Below, piece after piece: positions 27,634 through 36,860 of a DNA stretch of 64,000 nt. The DNA is from Palsa-504 sp963795795 (lineage in GTDB: Bacteria; Actinomycetota; Actinomycetes; Streptosporangiales; Streptosporangiaceae): the NCBI GenBank assembly GCA_963795795.1, contig CAWCJS010000024.1:248001-312000 (forward strand). The letters run 5' to 3'. Each line of letters starts with the position of its first letter. Within the stretch, counting starts at the first letter, position 1. Position numbers and translations under genes: made by a program. The notes beneath the pieces were generated by a model. The model did no database searches, was not told where the DNA came from, and was given only the letters and a program-made list of their open reading frames with translations.

Positions 27634-28578
27634 TTACGCCAGCATGAAGCGGGCCCGGTCGACGTCAATGCGCATCTGGGCGACTAGGGCGTCGACGGTG
27701 TCGAAGCGCTCGTTGCCGCGCAGGCGGGCGGCAAAGTCGATGGCGGCGTGGGTGCCGTAGAGGTCCAGGTCGTCACGGTCCAGCGCGTACGCCTCGACGG
27801 TGCGCTCGCCTTCACCGAACGTCGGGTTGGTGCCGACCGAGATCGCAGCCGGCCAGCGGCCGGTTTCGCTGCCGTCCAGGTCGAGGCCGGTCAGCCAGCC
27901 GGCGTAGACGCCGTCGGCGGGGGTGGCGGTGTGCGGCGGGGTCTCCAGGTTCGCGGTCGGGAAGCCCAGCGCCCGGCCCCGCAGGTGGCCGCGGACGATC
28001 ACGCCTTCGACCCGGTGCGGCCGGCCGAGCGCGGCGGCGGCGCCTTCGACATCCCCGGCGGCCAGCCGCTCCCTGATATAGGTCGAGGAGATCGTCACGC
28101 CGTCGACCACGAGCAGCGGGACGCCCTCGGCGGTGAAGTCGTACTTCTCACCGAGCTGGGCGAGCAGCGGCACGTCGCCCGCGGCCCGGTATCCGAAGCT
28201 GAAGTTCTCCCCGACCACGACGGCGGTGGCGTGCAGTCGTTCGGACAACACGACCCGGACGAACTCGTCCGGGCTCAGCCGGGAGAATTCCAGGCTGAAC
28301 GGGAGCGTGCAGATGGCGTCGGCACCGAGGGCGGCGAGGAGTTCGGCTTGGCGGTGCGCGGAGGTCAGGACGGCCGGATGCGACCCCGGCCTGATGACCT
28401 CGTCCGGGTGCGGGTCGAAGGTGAGCACGACAAGGGGCAGGTTCCTGCTCCGTGCGATCTCGGCGGCACGCTCCACGATCCGCTGGTGGCCGCGGTGCAC
28501 GCCGTCGAACACGCCGATCGTGGCCACGGACCCGCCCCAATCGGCGGGCACGTCGTCCAAGCCGTACCAGCGGTACAC
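27634..28578 (-). CDS. ribF: Bifunctional riboflavin kinase / FAD synthetase
   Basis: 314 residues. The N-terminal nucleotidyltransferase domain has ATIGVFDGVHRGHQ (the HxGH-like site) and STYIRERLAAGD. The C-terminal flavokinase domain has GRALGFPTANL and ISVGTNPTFG. It makes FMN and then FAD from riboflavin. The GTG start at 28578 has GGAGG ten bases upstream. It is the last gene of the rimP-to-ribF operon, as is common in actinobacteria. Confidence 0.95.
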   Translation of the reverse strand: MYRWYGLDDVPADWGGSVATIGVFDGVHRGHQRIVERAAEIARSRNLPLVVLTFDPHPDEVIRPGSHPAVLTSAHRQAELLAALGADAICTLPFSLEFSRLSPDEFVRVVLSERLHATAVVVGENFSFGYRAAGDVPLLAQLGEKYDFTAEGVPLLVVDGVTISSTYIRERLAAGDVEGAAAALGRPHRVEGVIVRGHLRGRALGFPTANLETPPHTATPADGVYAGWLTGLDLDGSETGRWPAAISVGTNPTFGEGERTVEAYALDRDDLDLYGTHAAIDFAARLRGNERFDTVDALVAQMRIDVDRARFMLA

Positions 28579-28615
28579 GATCCCCGGTCCTCCTTCGTCG
28601 GCGGCGAGCACCAGC

Positions 28616-29581
28616 CTAGCCGTCGGCGAAGACGACGAGCGGGCGCGCCTGGCCGGACTCCTCGGTAAGCAGGGCGATGAGCGTGCCGTCGGGGGCGTAG
28701 GCGGCGGTGGGGCCCGGGGTGCCTGGGTTTCCGGCGCTGGGGCCGGGGGCTGGGTTTCTGGCTGTGCTGGCGGTGCTGGCGGCGGTGGGGCCTGGCGTGG
28801 CGGTTCCGGCGGCGGCCGGGGCGATGCGGCCGCCGTGAGCCAGGCGGCGGGCCTCGTCTTCGGTCAGGTCCCGGCGGGGAAACGCCGTCTGCGCGGCCTG
28901 GGCCAGGGGGACGACGTCGAACCGCTCGGCGAGCTGCTCCAGGGTCCGCGCGTCTTCGATGCGGTAAGGACCGACCCTCGTCCGCCGCAGGCGGGTCAGG
29001 TGCCCGCCGACGCCGAGCTGGTGACCCATATCGCGGGCCAGGGCCCTGATGTAGGTGCCGCTCGAGCAGCGGACGATCGCGTCGAGGTCGAGGGCTTGGC
29101 CATGACGGCGTTCGGCCAAAATTTTGAACTCGTAGACGGTCACCGGCCTGGCGGCCAGTTCCGGTGCGGCGCCGGCGCGGGTTAGCTTGTAGGCCCGCTG
29201 GCCTGCGACCTTGATCGCGCTGACCGCGGGCGGTACCTGCATGATCTCTCCGGTGAGGCTGGCCGCGGCCTTGGCGAGCGTTTCCGCGGAAACGTCCGCG
29301 GCCGGGGCGCCCCCGGTGATCTCGCCCTCAGCGTCATCGGTGCTGGTCGACTGGCCGAGCCTGATCGTGGCGTGGTATTCCTTCTCGGTCGCGGTCAGGT
29401 AGCCGAGCAGGCGGGTCGCCTTCTCGACGCCGACCACCAGGACGCCGGTCGCCATGGGGTCCAGGGTGCCCGCGTGCCCGACCCGCCTGGTCCCGGCCAG
29501 CCGGCGGATCCGCGCCACCACGTCGTGGGAGGTCATGCCGCCCGGCTTGTCCACGACGACCAGGCCGCTCGGGCTGTCCAT
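28616..29581 (-). CDS. truB: tRNA pseudouridine-55 synthase
   Basis: 321 residues. It forms pseudouridine 55 in the T-loop of tRNA. The catalytic aspartate is in GHAGTLDPMATGVL (about residue 42). Also visible are the start DKPGGMTSHDVVARIR, the tRNA-binding ATEKEYHATIRLG, and a C-terminal PUA-like region. Near the C-terminus is an Ala/Thr/Pro/Gly low-complexity insert (about residues 240-290) that lengthens the protein relative to most homologues. ATG at 29581 lies ten bases after rbfA. Confidence 0.95.
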   Translation of the reverse strand: MDSPSGLVVVDKPGGMTSHDVVARIRRLAGTRRVGHAGTLDPMATGVLVVGVEKATRLLGYLTATEKEYHATIRLGQSTSTDDAEGEITGGAPAADVSAETLAKAAASLTGEIMQVPPAVSAIKVAGQRAYKLTRAGAAPELAARPVTVYEFKILAERRHGQALDLDAIVRCSSGTYIRALARDMGHQLGVGGHLTRLRRTRVGPYRIEDARTLEQLAERFDVVPLAQAAQTAFPRRDLTEDEARRLAHGGRIAPAAAGTATPGPTAASTASTARNPAPGPSAGNPGTPGPTAAYAPDGTLIALLTEESGQARPLVVFADG

Positions 29582-29590
29582 GCTGTTTAG

Positions 29591-30040
29591 TTAATCCTCG
29601 TCGGCGTCTTCGGCTTCAGCGGGCTTGCGGTAGGGGTCGGGATCGCCGGCATACTGGGCACCCTGGCGGCTGCGGGCCAGCTCGGCGTCGGCGTGCTTGG
29701 CCTGGGTGACCAGGTCCTCAACCCGCTGGGCGGTGTCGGGCAGCGCGTCGGCGACGAACTCAAGCGAGGGGGTGTGCCGCAGGCCGAGCTGCCTGCCGAC
29801 CTCGGACCTGATGATGCCGGTCGCGCTGGCCAGCGCCATCGCCGTGTCGGCGCGCTCCTGATCGGTCCCGTACACCGTGTAGAAGACGGTGGCCTCGCGC
29901 AGGTCGTTGGTCAGCCGGGCCTCGGTGACGGTGACGAAGCCGAGCCTGGGGTCCTTGATCCGCCGCTCCAGCATTTCCGCGACGATCTGGCTGATCTGCT
30001 CGGCGAGCTTGCGCGCCCTGGCGGCGTCCATGTCCGTCAC
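29591..30040 (-). CDS. rbfA: Ribosome-binding factor A
   Basis: 149 residues, a KH-fold factor for late 30S maturation and cold adaptation. Family signatures are ARKLAEQISQIVAEML, IKDPRLGFVTVTEARLTNDL and RHTPSLEFVAD. An acidic C-terminal tail follows (AEAEDADED). The GTG start at 30040 shares GTGA with the DUF503 stop, indicating coupling. It is part of the infB operon. Confidence 0.95.
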   Translation of the reverse strand: MTDMDAARARKLAEQISQIVAEMLERRIKDPRLGFVTVTEARLTNDLREATVFYTVYGTDQERADTAMALASATGIIRSEVGRQLGLRHTPSLEFVADALPDTAQRVEDLVTQAKHADAELARSRQGAQYAGDPDPYRKPAEAEDADED

Positions 30041-30333
30041 TCCTCCTCGTTGAACAGCCGCTGCCTGGCCGACAGCAGCTCGATCTCAGGGTTCCTGGCC
30101 ACCAGGCGCTCGCACTCGGTGAGCACGCTCAGCGCGTTCCCGGCGGTGGCGGACACCACGGCCACGCCGATCTCGGCCCGGCGGTGCAGGTCCAGGTGGC
30201 CGGTCTCGGCGACCGCGACACCCGGGAAGCAGCGGCGCAGCTCGGCGACGAGCGGCCGGACGACGGCCCGCTTGGCCTTCAGCGAGTGCACGTCGCCCAG
30301 CAGCACGTCCAGCGTCAGCGCAGCGACGTACAC
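30037..30333 (-). CDS. DUF503 family protein (YlxP-like)
   Basis: 98 residues. It is a small conserved ferredoxin-fold protein (YlxP type) found between infB and rbfA in many Gram-positive genomes. The opening MYVAALTLDVLLGDVHSLKAK and the strand GVAVAETGHLDLHRRAEIGV match the family. A role in ribosome assembly is suspected from gene context. The start is 37 bases after infB. Confidence 0.92.
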   Translation of the reverse strand: MYVAALTLDVLLGDVHSLKAKRAVVRPLVAELRRCFPGVAVAETGHLDLHRRAEIGVAVVSATAGNALSVLTECERLVARNPEIELLSARQRLFNEEE

Positions 30334-30370
30334 GGCGTCGCTCCTACCCGGGGACCCGGCGCTCGGATCG

Positions 30371-33300
30371 TCAGGCCCTTGGCTTCTCCCTCATCTCGAA
30401 GGTCTCGATGGTGTCGCCGATCCTGACGTCGTTGTAGCCGATGCCGATGCCGCACTCGAAGCCCTCGCGGACCTCGGTCGCGTCGTCCTTGAACCGGCGC
30501 AGCGACTCCACCGACAGATTGTCGGAGATGACTACGCTGTCCCGGATCAGCCGCGCCTTGCTGTTGCGGTGGATCGAGCCGCTGCGCACGATGCAGCCGG
30601 CGACGTTGCCGACCTTCGGCACCCGGAAGACCTCCCTGACCTCCGCCGTGCCGAGCTGCACCTCTTCGAATATGGGCTTGAGCATGCCCTTGAGCGCGGC
30701 CTCGACCTCCTCGATCGCCTGGTAGATGATCGAGTAGTAGCGGATGTCCACGCCCTGGCGCTGGGCCAGCTCGCCGGCCCGGCCGGCCGGCCGGACGTTG
30801 AAGCCGATGATCACCGCGTCCGATGCGATGGCCAGGTTGACGTCGTCCTGGGTGATCGCGCCGACGCCGCGGCCGATCACCCGGAGGGTGACTTCCTCGC
30901 CGACGTCCAGCTGGAGCAGCGCGTCCTCGAGGGCCTCCACGGAACCCGACACGTCGCCCTTGATGATGAGCAGCAGTTCCTCGCGCTCGCCGGCCTTGAA
31001 CGCCGACTCCAGGTTCTCGAGGGTGACCCGGCGCTGCCCCTGGGCGAACTGGGCGATACGCTCGCGGGCCTCACGGCGCTCGGCGATCTGCCTGGCCATC
31101 CGGTCGTCGGAGACGACCAGGAAGTTGTCCCCGGCGTCGGGGACGGAGGTCAGGCCGAGCACCTGCACCGGTCGCGATGGCGGGGCCTCGGGGATGGGCT
31201 CGCTGTTCTCGTCGAGCATGGCCCGCACCCGGCCGAAGGCCTCACCGCAGACGATCGAGTCGCCGACGTGTAGCGTGCCGCGCTGGACGAGGACGGTGGC
31301 CACCGGGCCGCGGCCCTTGTCCAGGTGCGCCTCGATGGCCACGCCCTGGCCGTCCTGGTGCGGGTTCGCGCGCAGGTCGAGCTGGGCGTCGGCGGTCAGG
31401 ACGATCGCCTCGAGCAGCTCGGTGAGGCCGATCCGCTGGGTGGCGGACACGTCCACGAACTGCGTGTCGCCGCCGAACTCCTCGGCCACCAGGCCGTACT
31501 CGGTCAGCTGCGACCGCACCCGCTGCGGGTCGGCACCCTCCTTGTCCACCTTGTTGACGGCCACCACGATCGGCACGCCGGCCGCCTGCGCGTGGTTGAG
31601 GGCCTCGGTGGTCTGCGGCTTCACGCCGTCATCCGCCGCCACCACGAGCACCACCAGGTCGGTGGTCTCGGCGCCGCGGGCCCGCATGGCGGTGAACGCC
31701 TCGTGGCCCGGGGTGTCGATGAAGGTGATCTTGCGTTCTTCGCCGTCGACCTCGGTGGTCACCTGGTAGGCGCCGATGTGCTGGGTGATGCCGCCGGCCT
31801 CGCGCGCCACCATGTTGGTGTGCCTGATCGCGTCGAGCAGCTTCGTCTTGCCATGGTCGACGTGACCCATGACCGTGACCACCGGCGGCCTGGCGACCAG
31901 CTCGCCCTCGCCGCCCTCGTCCTCGCCGAACTCGATGTCGAACGACTCCAGCAGTTCCCTGTCCTCTTCCTCGGGCGAGACGACCTGAACGTTGTAGTTC
32001 AGCTCCGCACCGAGCAACTGCAGCGTCTCGTCGTTGACCGACTGGGTCGCGGTCACCATCTCCCCCAGGTGCAGCAGCACCGTGACCAGGGACGCCGGGT
32101 TCGCGCCGATCTTGTCGGCGAAGTCGCTCAGGCTCGCGCCCCGGCTCAGCCGGACGACCTGGCCGTTACCGCGGGGAACCGAGACGCCGCCGATCGTCGG
32201 CGCCTGCATGTTGTCGAATTCCTGGCGGCGCTGCTTCCTCGACTGCCGGGCCCGGGACGGCCGTCCGCCGGGACGTCCGAAGGCGCCCGCGGTGCCACTG
32301 CGACCGCGACCGCCGCCGCCCGGGCGAGCCGGGGCACCGCCGCCGCCGCCCGCACCGGTCCTAGGTGCGCCGGTGCCCGGGGCGCCGGCGCTGCGCGGGC
32401 CGCCCGTGCCCGGGCCGCGGCCACCGCCGCCGCCACCGGGACGGGGACCGGCTCCGGGGCCGCCGGGGCCACCACGCCCGGGCCCGCCGGGGCCACCACG
32501 GCCGCCACCAGATGGCGCGGGCCGGGACGGCATGTTCATCGGGCTCGGCCGGGGACCACCGGGGCGCGGGCCGGAGAACCCGCCCGGCCGGGGACCACCC
32601 GGACCGCCCGCGGCTCCTGGACCGCGCCCGCCGGGACGGGGACCACCCGGGCCCCCTGCGCCACGGGGGCCGTCGCCCGGCTGGCCGGGACGACCCGGCT
32701 GGCCGGGAACGGGACCCTGGGGCCGGGCCGGGGGAGCCGAGCCCATGCCGGTCGCGGTCGAGCTGAACGGGTTGTTACCGGGCCGCGGACCGGGCCGCGG
32801 GCCGCCGGGACGCGGACCACCCGGGACGGACGGCCGGGCAGTTCCCGGCCGGGGCGCGCCTGGGCCCTGTCCCTGGGGCCGCGGCGCGGACGGCCGGGCT
32901 CCGGGGGCGCCCGGAGCGCCCTGGCCGCCCTGGGTTCCCGTTCCCGGGCGCTGTGCGCCGGGCGTGTGCTGGGTGCGCCGGGTGTGCTGGGTGTGGCGGG
33001 CCGGGGCCCGGAGGGGCGCGCCTGACCGGTGCTCGGACTCCTGAAGTCCGCGGGGGTTGCGGGCGTCCTCGGCGGTCCTGGGACCCGCGGGGGAACGTCG
33101 GCCGGGCCCTGAGTCCTTGGCTCGGACCGGGAGTCCGCGGGGGCCGGTCCGGGCCGGGACGCGGGCGTCGAGGGCACCGGCGGCAGCCTTCGGGCCGCGG
33201 CGTCAGCCGCGTCCTGAGCGGGCTGGCTCGGGCTGGCCGCTTCGGGTGCAGCCGCTGCACCGGCCGCCCTTGCTGCGTCGGAGACCGCGCTGGGCGCGCT

Positions 33301-33636
33301 GCCCGCTACGGTTGCGGCCGCGCCGTCACCGCGGGCCCCCGCAGGGGTCCCGCCGGCGCGCGAGCCATTGGCTGGCTGCGCTGACCCGCCGACGGCGGAT
33401 CCCGGCGCAGCCGGAGAGGAGGCCCCGTCACGCGGCGCGGATGCCGCTGGCCTGGACCTTGATTGCTGATCCTGCGCGGTCGAGGCAAACGCCTCTTTGA
33501 GCCGCCGGACCACAGGTGCCTCTATCGTCGAGGACGCTGACCGCACGAACTCGCCCATTTCCTTGAGCTGGTCCATTACGGCCTTGCTCTCGACCCCGAA
33601 CTCCTTCGCGAGTTCGTAAACCCGGACCTTCGCCAC
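30371..33636 (-). CDS. infB: Translation initiation factor IF-2, one frame break in the linker
   Basis: About 1,088 residues when read through. IF-2 guides initiator tRNA to the 30S subunit. The N-terminal IF2_N motif is KVRVYELAKEFGVESKAVM. A long Gly/Pro/Arg/Ala linker follows, then the G domain (GHVDHGKTKLL, DTPGHEAF, NKVD) and domains II-IV to the C-terminus. The frame changes near 32965, inside a tandem repeat of CACCCAGCACAC with CCCGGCG; one missing base would join APST and PGAQRPGTG. The shifted frame is otherwise open to 32536. As infB is essential, the break is almost certainly a consensus error. The GTG start at 33636 has GAGAGGGAG upstream. Confidence 0.95.
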
Positions 33637-33836
33637 TACGCTCCCTCTCGGCCCTTCCTTGGGCCTTCTACCGGACCCCGGCCCGGGCAGAGCGTGCTCC
33701 GGGCGGGCCTCAGCCTATGGTCATCATCGCCGCGTGCTCATCGAGCGCTCATCAGCTTCTCGACCTGCTTTCCGACAGGTGTTCCTTCTTGCGTTACGCC
33801 TTGCTGTCCAGCTAGCGGTGTTCCGCCGCAGTAATG

Positions 33837-34130
33837 CTATGCCGGGGATTCCGCGCGGCAAAGATACTCAGCCAGAAGGGCAAAACTGAGTGATCCCGCC
33901 GAGCGGAGCGCTCGGGGAAACACCCGGCGCCGTCGCGCGAGCTCGAAACACGCCAGGCTGGGATGCAGGTACGCACCCCGGCCGGGGAGCCGGGCTCGCG
34001 GGTCAGGCTGGATGACGTCCCCAACCGCCACGAGGCGAAGCAAACTGGACTTGACCGCACGCTCCTTGCAGCCCACGCAGGTACGCATGACGGGCATGCT
34101 CGACGCGCGCCGCTCGGGTCGTACGGCCAT
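33837..34130 (-). CDS. ylxR: YlxR family RNA-binding protein (DUF448)
   Basis: 97 residues. Signature RTCVGCKERAVKSSLLRLVA, then PGRGAYLHPSLACFELARRR, as in the YlxR nucleic-acid-binding fold. It is encoded between nusA and infB as usual. ATG 34130 is the likely start. The nusA frame runs into this gene without a stop in the given sequence, so a NusA-YlxR fusion would be read; see nusA for why that is probably an error. The 200 bases between it and infB (33637-33836) show no gene. Confidence 0.9.
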   Translation of the reverse strand: MAVRPERRASSMPVMRTCVGCKERAVKSSLLRLVAVGDVIQPDPRARLPGRGAYLHPSLACFELARRRRVFPRALRSAGSLSFALLAEYLCRAESPA

Positions 34131-34191
34131 TGCCACCAAGTCTACCGTGTTCGTACACCTCCGGCACCAGGCCAGAGCCCACCTGCCGGAC

Positions 34192-35264
34192 CTAGGCGGC
34201 CGGAGGAGCGTCCGGGGCGTCGGGCGGCGAGTCGTCTGGGGCGTCTGAGGCGTCCGGGGACTCTGGGAGTCTGGGGAGTCTGGGGCGGACGGATCGGGCA
34301 CGGCGGCGTCGGGCCTGATGTCGATCCGCCAGCCGGTGAGCCGGGCCGCCAGCCTCGCGTTCTGCCCCTCCTTGCCGATGGCGAGGGACAGCTGGTAGTC
34401 GGGCACGATGACCTGCGCCTCTCTGGTCACCGCGTCGACGACGTGCACGCGGCTCACCCGGGCGGGCGACAGGGCATTGGCGACGAAGTCCGCCGGGTCA
34501 TCGGCGTGGTCCACGATGTCGATCTTCTCGCCGTGCAGCTCGTTCATCACGTTCCTGACCCGGCTGCCCATCGGGCCAATGCAGGCGCCCTTGGCGTTGA
34601 CGCCGGGCTGGTGCGACCGGACGGCGATCTTGGTGCGGTGGCCCGCCTCGCGGGCGATCGCGACGATCTCGACCGTGCCCTCGGCGATCTCGGGCACCTC
34701 CAGGGCGAACAGCTTCTTGACGAGGCCCGGGTGAGTGCGCGACAGGGTGACCGACGGCCCCCGGTGCCCCTTGTGCACCCGCAGCACGTAGCAGCGGAGC
34801 CGCTCCCCGTGGATGTACCGCTCGCCGGGAACCTGTTCCGCGGGCGGCAGCACCGCTTCCAGCTTGCCCAGGTCGACGAGCACCGTCCGGGGATCCTTGC
34901 CCTGCTGGATCACCCCGGCGACGATGTCGCCCTCGCGCCCGGCGTATTCGCCGAACGTCAGCTCGTCCTCCACGTCGCGGAGCCGCTGCAGGATGACCTG
35001 CCGGGCGGTGGTCGCCGCGATCCGGCCGAACCCGGCCGGCGTGTCATCGAACTCCTGGATCACCGTGCCGTCCGGGTTGGTCTGGATGGCCCAGACCGTG
35101 ACGTGACCGTTCTTCCGGTCCACCACCACCCGCGCGGCAGCCGACGCTCCCTCGGATTTGTGGTAGGCAACGAGCAGCGCGTCCTCGATAGCCTTGATGG
35201 CCTGATCGAGCGAGATATCCTTCTCGCTCTCCAGGCTCCGCAGCACGCTCAGGTCAATGTCCAT
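34192..35264 (-). CDS. nusA: Transcription termination/antitermination factor NusA
   Basis: About 357 residues. The N-terminal RNAP-binding domain starts MDIDLSVLRSLESEKDISL. The S1 domain contains VSVTL-like GPSVTLSRTHPGLVKKLF. The KH domains include ARVSRVHVVDAV and LAIGKEGQNARLAARLTGW. After DSPDS the printed frame loses the expected acidic tail. One base more in the TCCC run near 34270 would give PDASDAPDDSPPDAPDAPPA and a TAG at 34192-34194. As written, the frame instead continues into ylxR. The start is ATG 35264, overlapping rimP by 11 bases, with GGGAGCGACC upstream. Confidence 0.92.
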
Positions 35265-35766
35265 CGCCGGTCGCTCCCAGCTCTGCTTGCGGGTGCCCGA
35301 ACTCCACCTGGACAGCTCCCGCGCCCAGCACGCCGTAGGCGAAGCGGCGGCGCGCACCGTCGACGTCCAGGGTCACCCCGTCGGCGTCGGCGGAAAGGAC
35401 CCGGCCAGCCACGGCACCGGAATCCGTGACGGGGACCCGGACCAGCCGCCCCACCGCCCGGCGCCAGTGCCGGATATCGGTCAGCGGGCGGTCCACGCCA
35501 GGGGAGGAAACCTCCAGCGTGTAGGGGAAGTCACCCATCACCGCCACGGCGTCGAGCGCCGCGGACACATCGCGGCTGACCGCCGCGGCGTCATCCAGGC
35601 TCACGCCCCGGTCGCTGTCCACCACCACCCGCAGCAGCCTGCGGCGGCCCGCGGCGGTCACCCGGACGGACTCCAGGTCCATTCCGGCGGCGGCCACGGT
35701 GGGCCGGATGACGTCCGCGATCCTGCTCTCGTCGTCCGACGGCGCGTGACGCGAGCCAGCTGGCAT
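35254..35766 (-). CDS. rimP: Ribosome maturation factor RimP
   Basis: 170 residues. It is needed for 30S maturation and is the first gene of the operon. Family signatures are LESVRVTAAGRRRLLRVVVD, SLDDAAAVSRDVSAALD and the strongly conserved YTLEVSSPGVDRPLTD. ATG 35766 was chosen because AGGAGG lies five bases upstream; a GTG at 35784 is also in frame. It diverges from the lipoprotein/DUF4439 pair that starts at 35881. Confidence 0.94.
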   Translation of the reverse strand: MPAGSRHAPSDDESRIADVIRPTVAAAGMDLESVRVTAAGRRRLLRVVVDSDRGVSLDDAAAVSRDVSAALDAVAVMGDFPYTLEVSSPGVDRPLTDIRHWRRAVGRLVRVPVTDSGAVAGRVLSADADGVTLDVDGARRRFAYGVLGAGAVQVEFGHPQAELGATGDGH

Positions 35767-35880
35767 CACGACCTCCTCGTCCACGACCTGCGGGATTGGC
35801 TCCTAGCCTATCCGCAGCTTGGCGATCACGCGGATAGGACGGGCCGGCCCCTGGAGAGGAGTCCGTGGTAGCTTGCCGGT

Positions 35881-36387
35881 GTGCCCGACCTCCTGCCGAG
35901 GCGCCGCATGCTGCTCGCCTCGGCGACGACCCTGCCGCTGCTGCTCGCCGCCACAGGCTGCCGCTCTTCAGAGGCGTTCGACGGGCCCGATCCGCTGGCC
36001 GGACCGCCCAGCCCCTCCCCCGACGTGGTCACGCTGGAGGCGGTCATCGCGGCGGAGGCAAACCTGATCGACCTGTACAAGAGGGCCATCAGCGGCGTTT
36101 CGCGGGCAACGGCCCCCCTGCTCAGCCAGCACGAACAGCATCTGGCGCAGCTGTCGGCGAGGCTCGTCCTGCCCTCGGCGACGTCATCGCCGGTCGGGCA
36201 ACGCCCTTCGCCGGGTGCGTCCACGGCGGCTCCTGCGCGCGCGACGCCTGCCCGCCTGCGCGCGGCGGAGCGGGAATCCGCGGCGGATCTGGTGCGGCAG
36301 CTTGGTGCCGCGGAACCTGCGCTCGCGCAGTTGTTCGCGAGCATCGCGGCCTGTCACGCCACGCACGTGGCGGCCCTGGGCGGGTAG
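35881..36387 (+). CDS. Tat-type lipoprotein, helical, of unknown function
   Basis: 168 residues. The signal peptide has a twin-arginine-like PRRRMLLASATTL and the lipobox LAATGC at about residue 27. The mature part is Pro/Ser-rich and then helical, with regularly spaced Glu/His residues (TLEAVIAAEANLIDLYKRAI; LLSQHEQHLAQL) reminiscent of a ferritin-like half. It lies eight bases before a DUF4439 ferritin-like gene, so the two probably work together, perhaps as a split ferritin-like unit at the membrane. GTG 35881 is the apparent start. Confidence 0.7.
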   Translation: MPDLLPRRRMLLASATTLPLLLAATGCRSSEAFDGPDPLAGPPSPSPDVVTLEAVIAAEANLIDLYKRAISGVSRATAPLLSQHEQHLAQLSARLVLPSATSSPVGQRPSPGASTAAPARATPARLRAAERESAADLVRQLGAAEPALAQLFASIAACHATHVAALGG

Positions 36388-36395
36388 GGCGGGCG

Positions 36396-36860
36396 ATGGG
36401 AACCGCGCCCGGGGCGTTGTCCGCGTTGCAGGCCGTGCTCGCGGCCGAGGACGCGGCCATCTTCGGCTACGGGGTGGCCGGCGCCCACCTGACGGGGAGT
36501 CGGCTCGCGGCGGCCGAGCAGGACTGGACCGGGCACAACCGGGCCCGTGACGCGCTGGCCGCCATGATCTCGCGGCTCGGCGCCGCGCCGGTGGCCGCGC
36601 AGGCCTTCTACCAGCTGCCGTTCGCCGTGCACGACGCGGCGACGGCCACGGCGCTCGCGGCCTACCTCGAAGACGGCGTGACCCGGGCTTACCTGGGCCT
36701 GGTGGCGGTCAGCGACCCCGGCCTGCGCGGCTTCGGCGCGCTGACCATGCAGGGATCAGCGGAGCGAGCCGCGTACTGGCGGGGCAGTACCGAGGCCTTT
36801 CCCGGCCTGCCGCCCAGCGCGCTGCTCCCCGCCCGGTCCGCGGACGAGTCGGGATTACGC
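36396..36860 (+). CDS. DUF4439 ferritin-like domain protein, 3' end unresolved
   Basis: From ATG 36396: ALSALQAVLAAEDAAIFGYG, then HNRARDALAAMISRLGAAPV and AYLEDGVTRAYLGLVA. This is a four-helix ferritin-like DUF4439 domain with carboxylate and histidine residues that could bind iron. The conserved part ends near AYWRGSTEAFPG (about 36800). The frame is not closed there: it stays open to 37442, antisense to the amidase gene, which is not credible. A lost stop or base error near 36840 is likely, and the end given here is a domain-based estimate. Confidence 0.65.

Noticed and set aside
28579..28620. FMN riboswitch before ribF
   Set aside because: The gap to truB is about 37 bases and ribF is internal to the operon; there is no room for the element.
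32700..33040. Programmed frameshifting in infB
   Set aside because: The shift lies in a low-complexity tandem repeat without a slippery heptamer or conserved structure, and IF-2 is not known to need recoding. A one-base consensus error is simpler.
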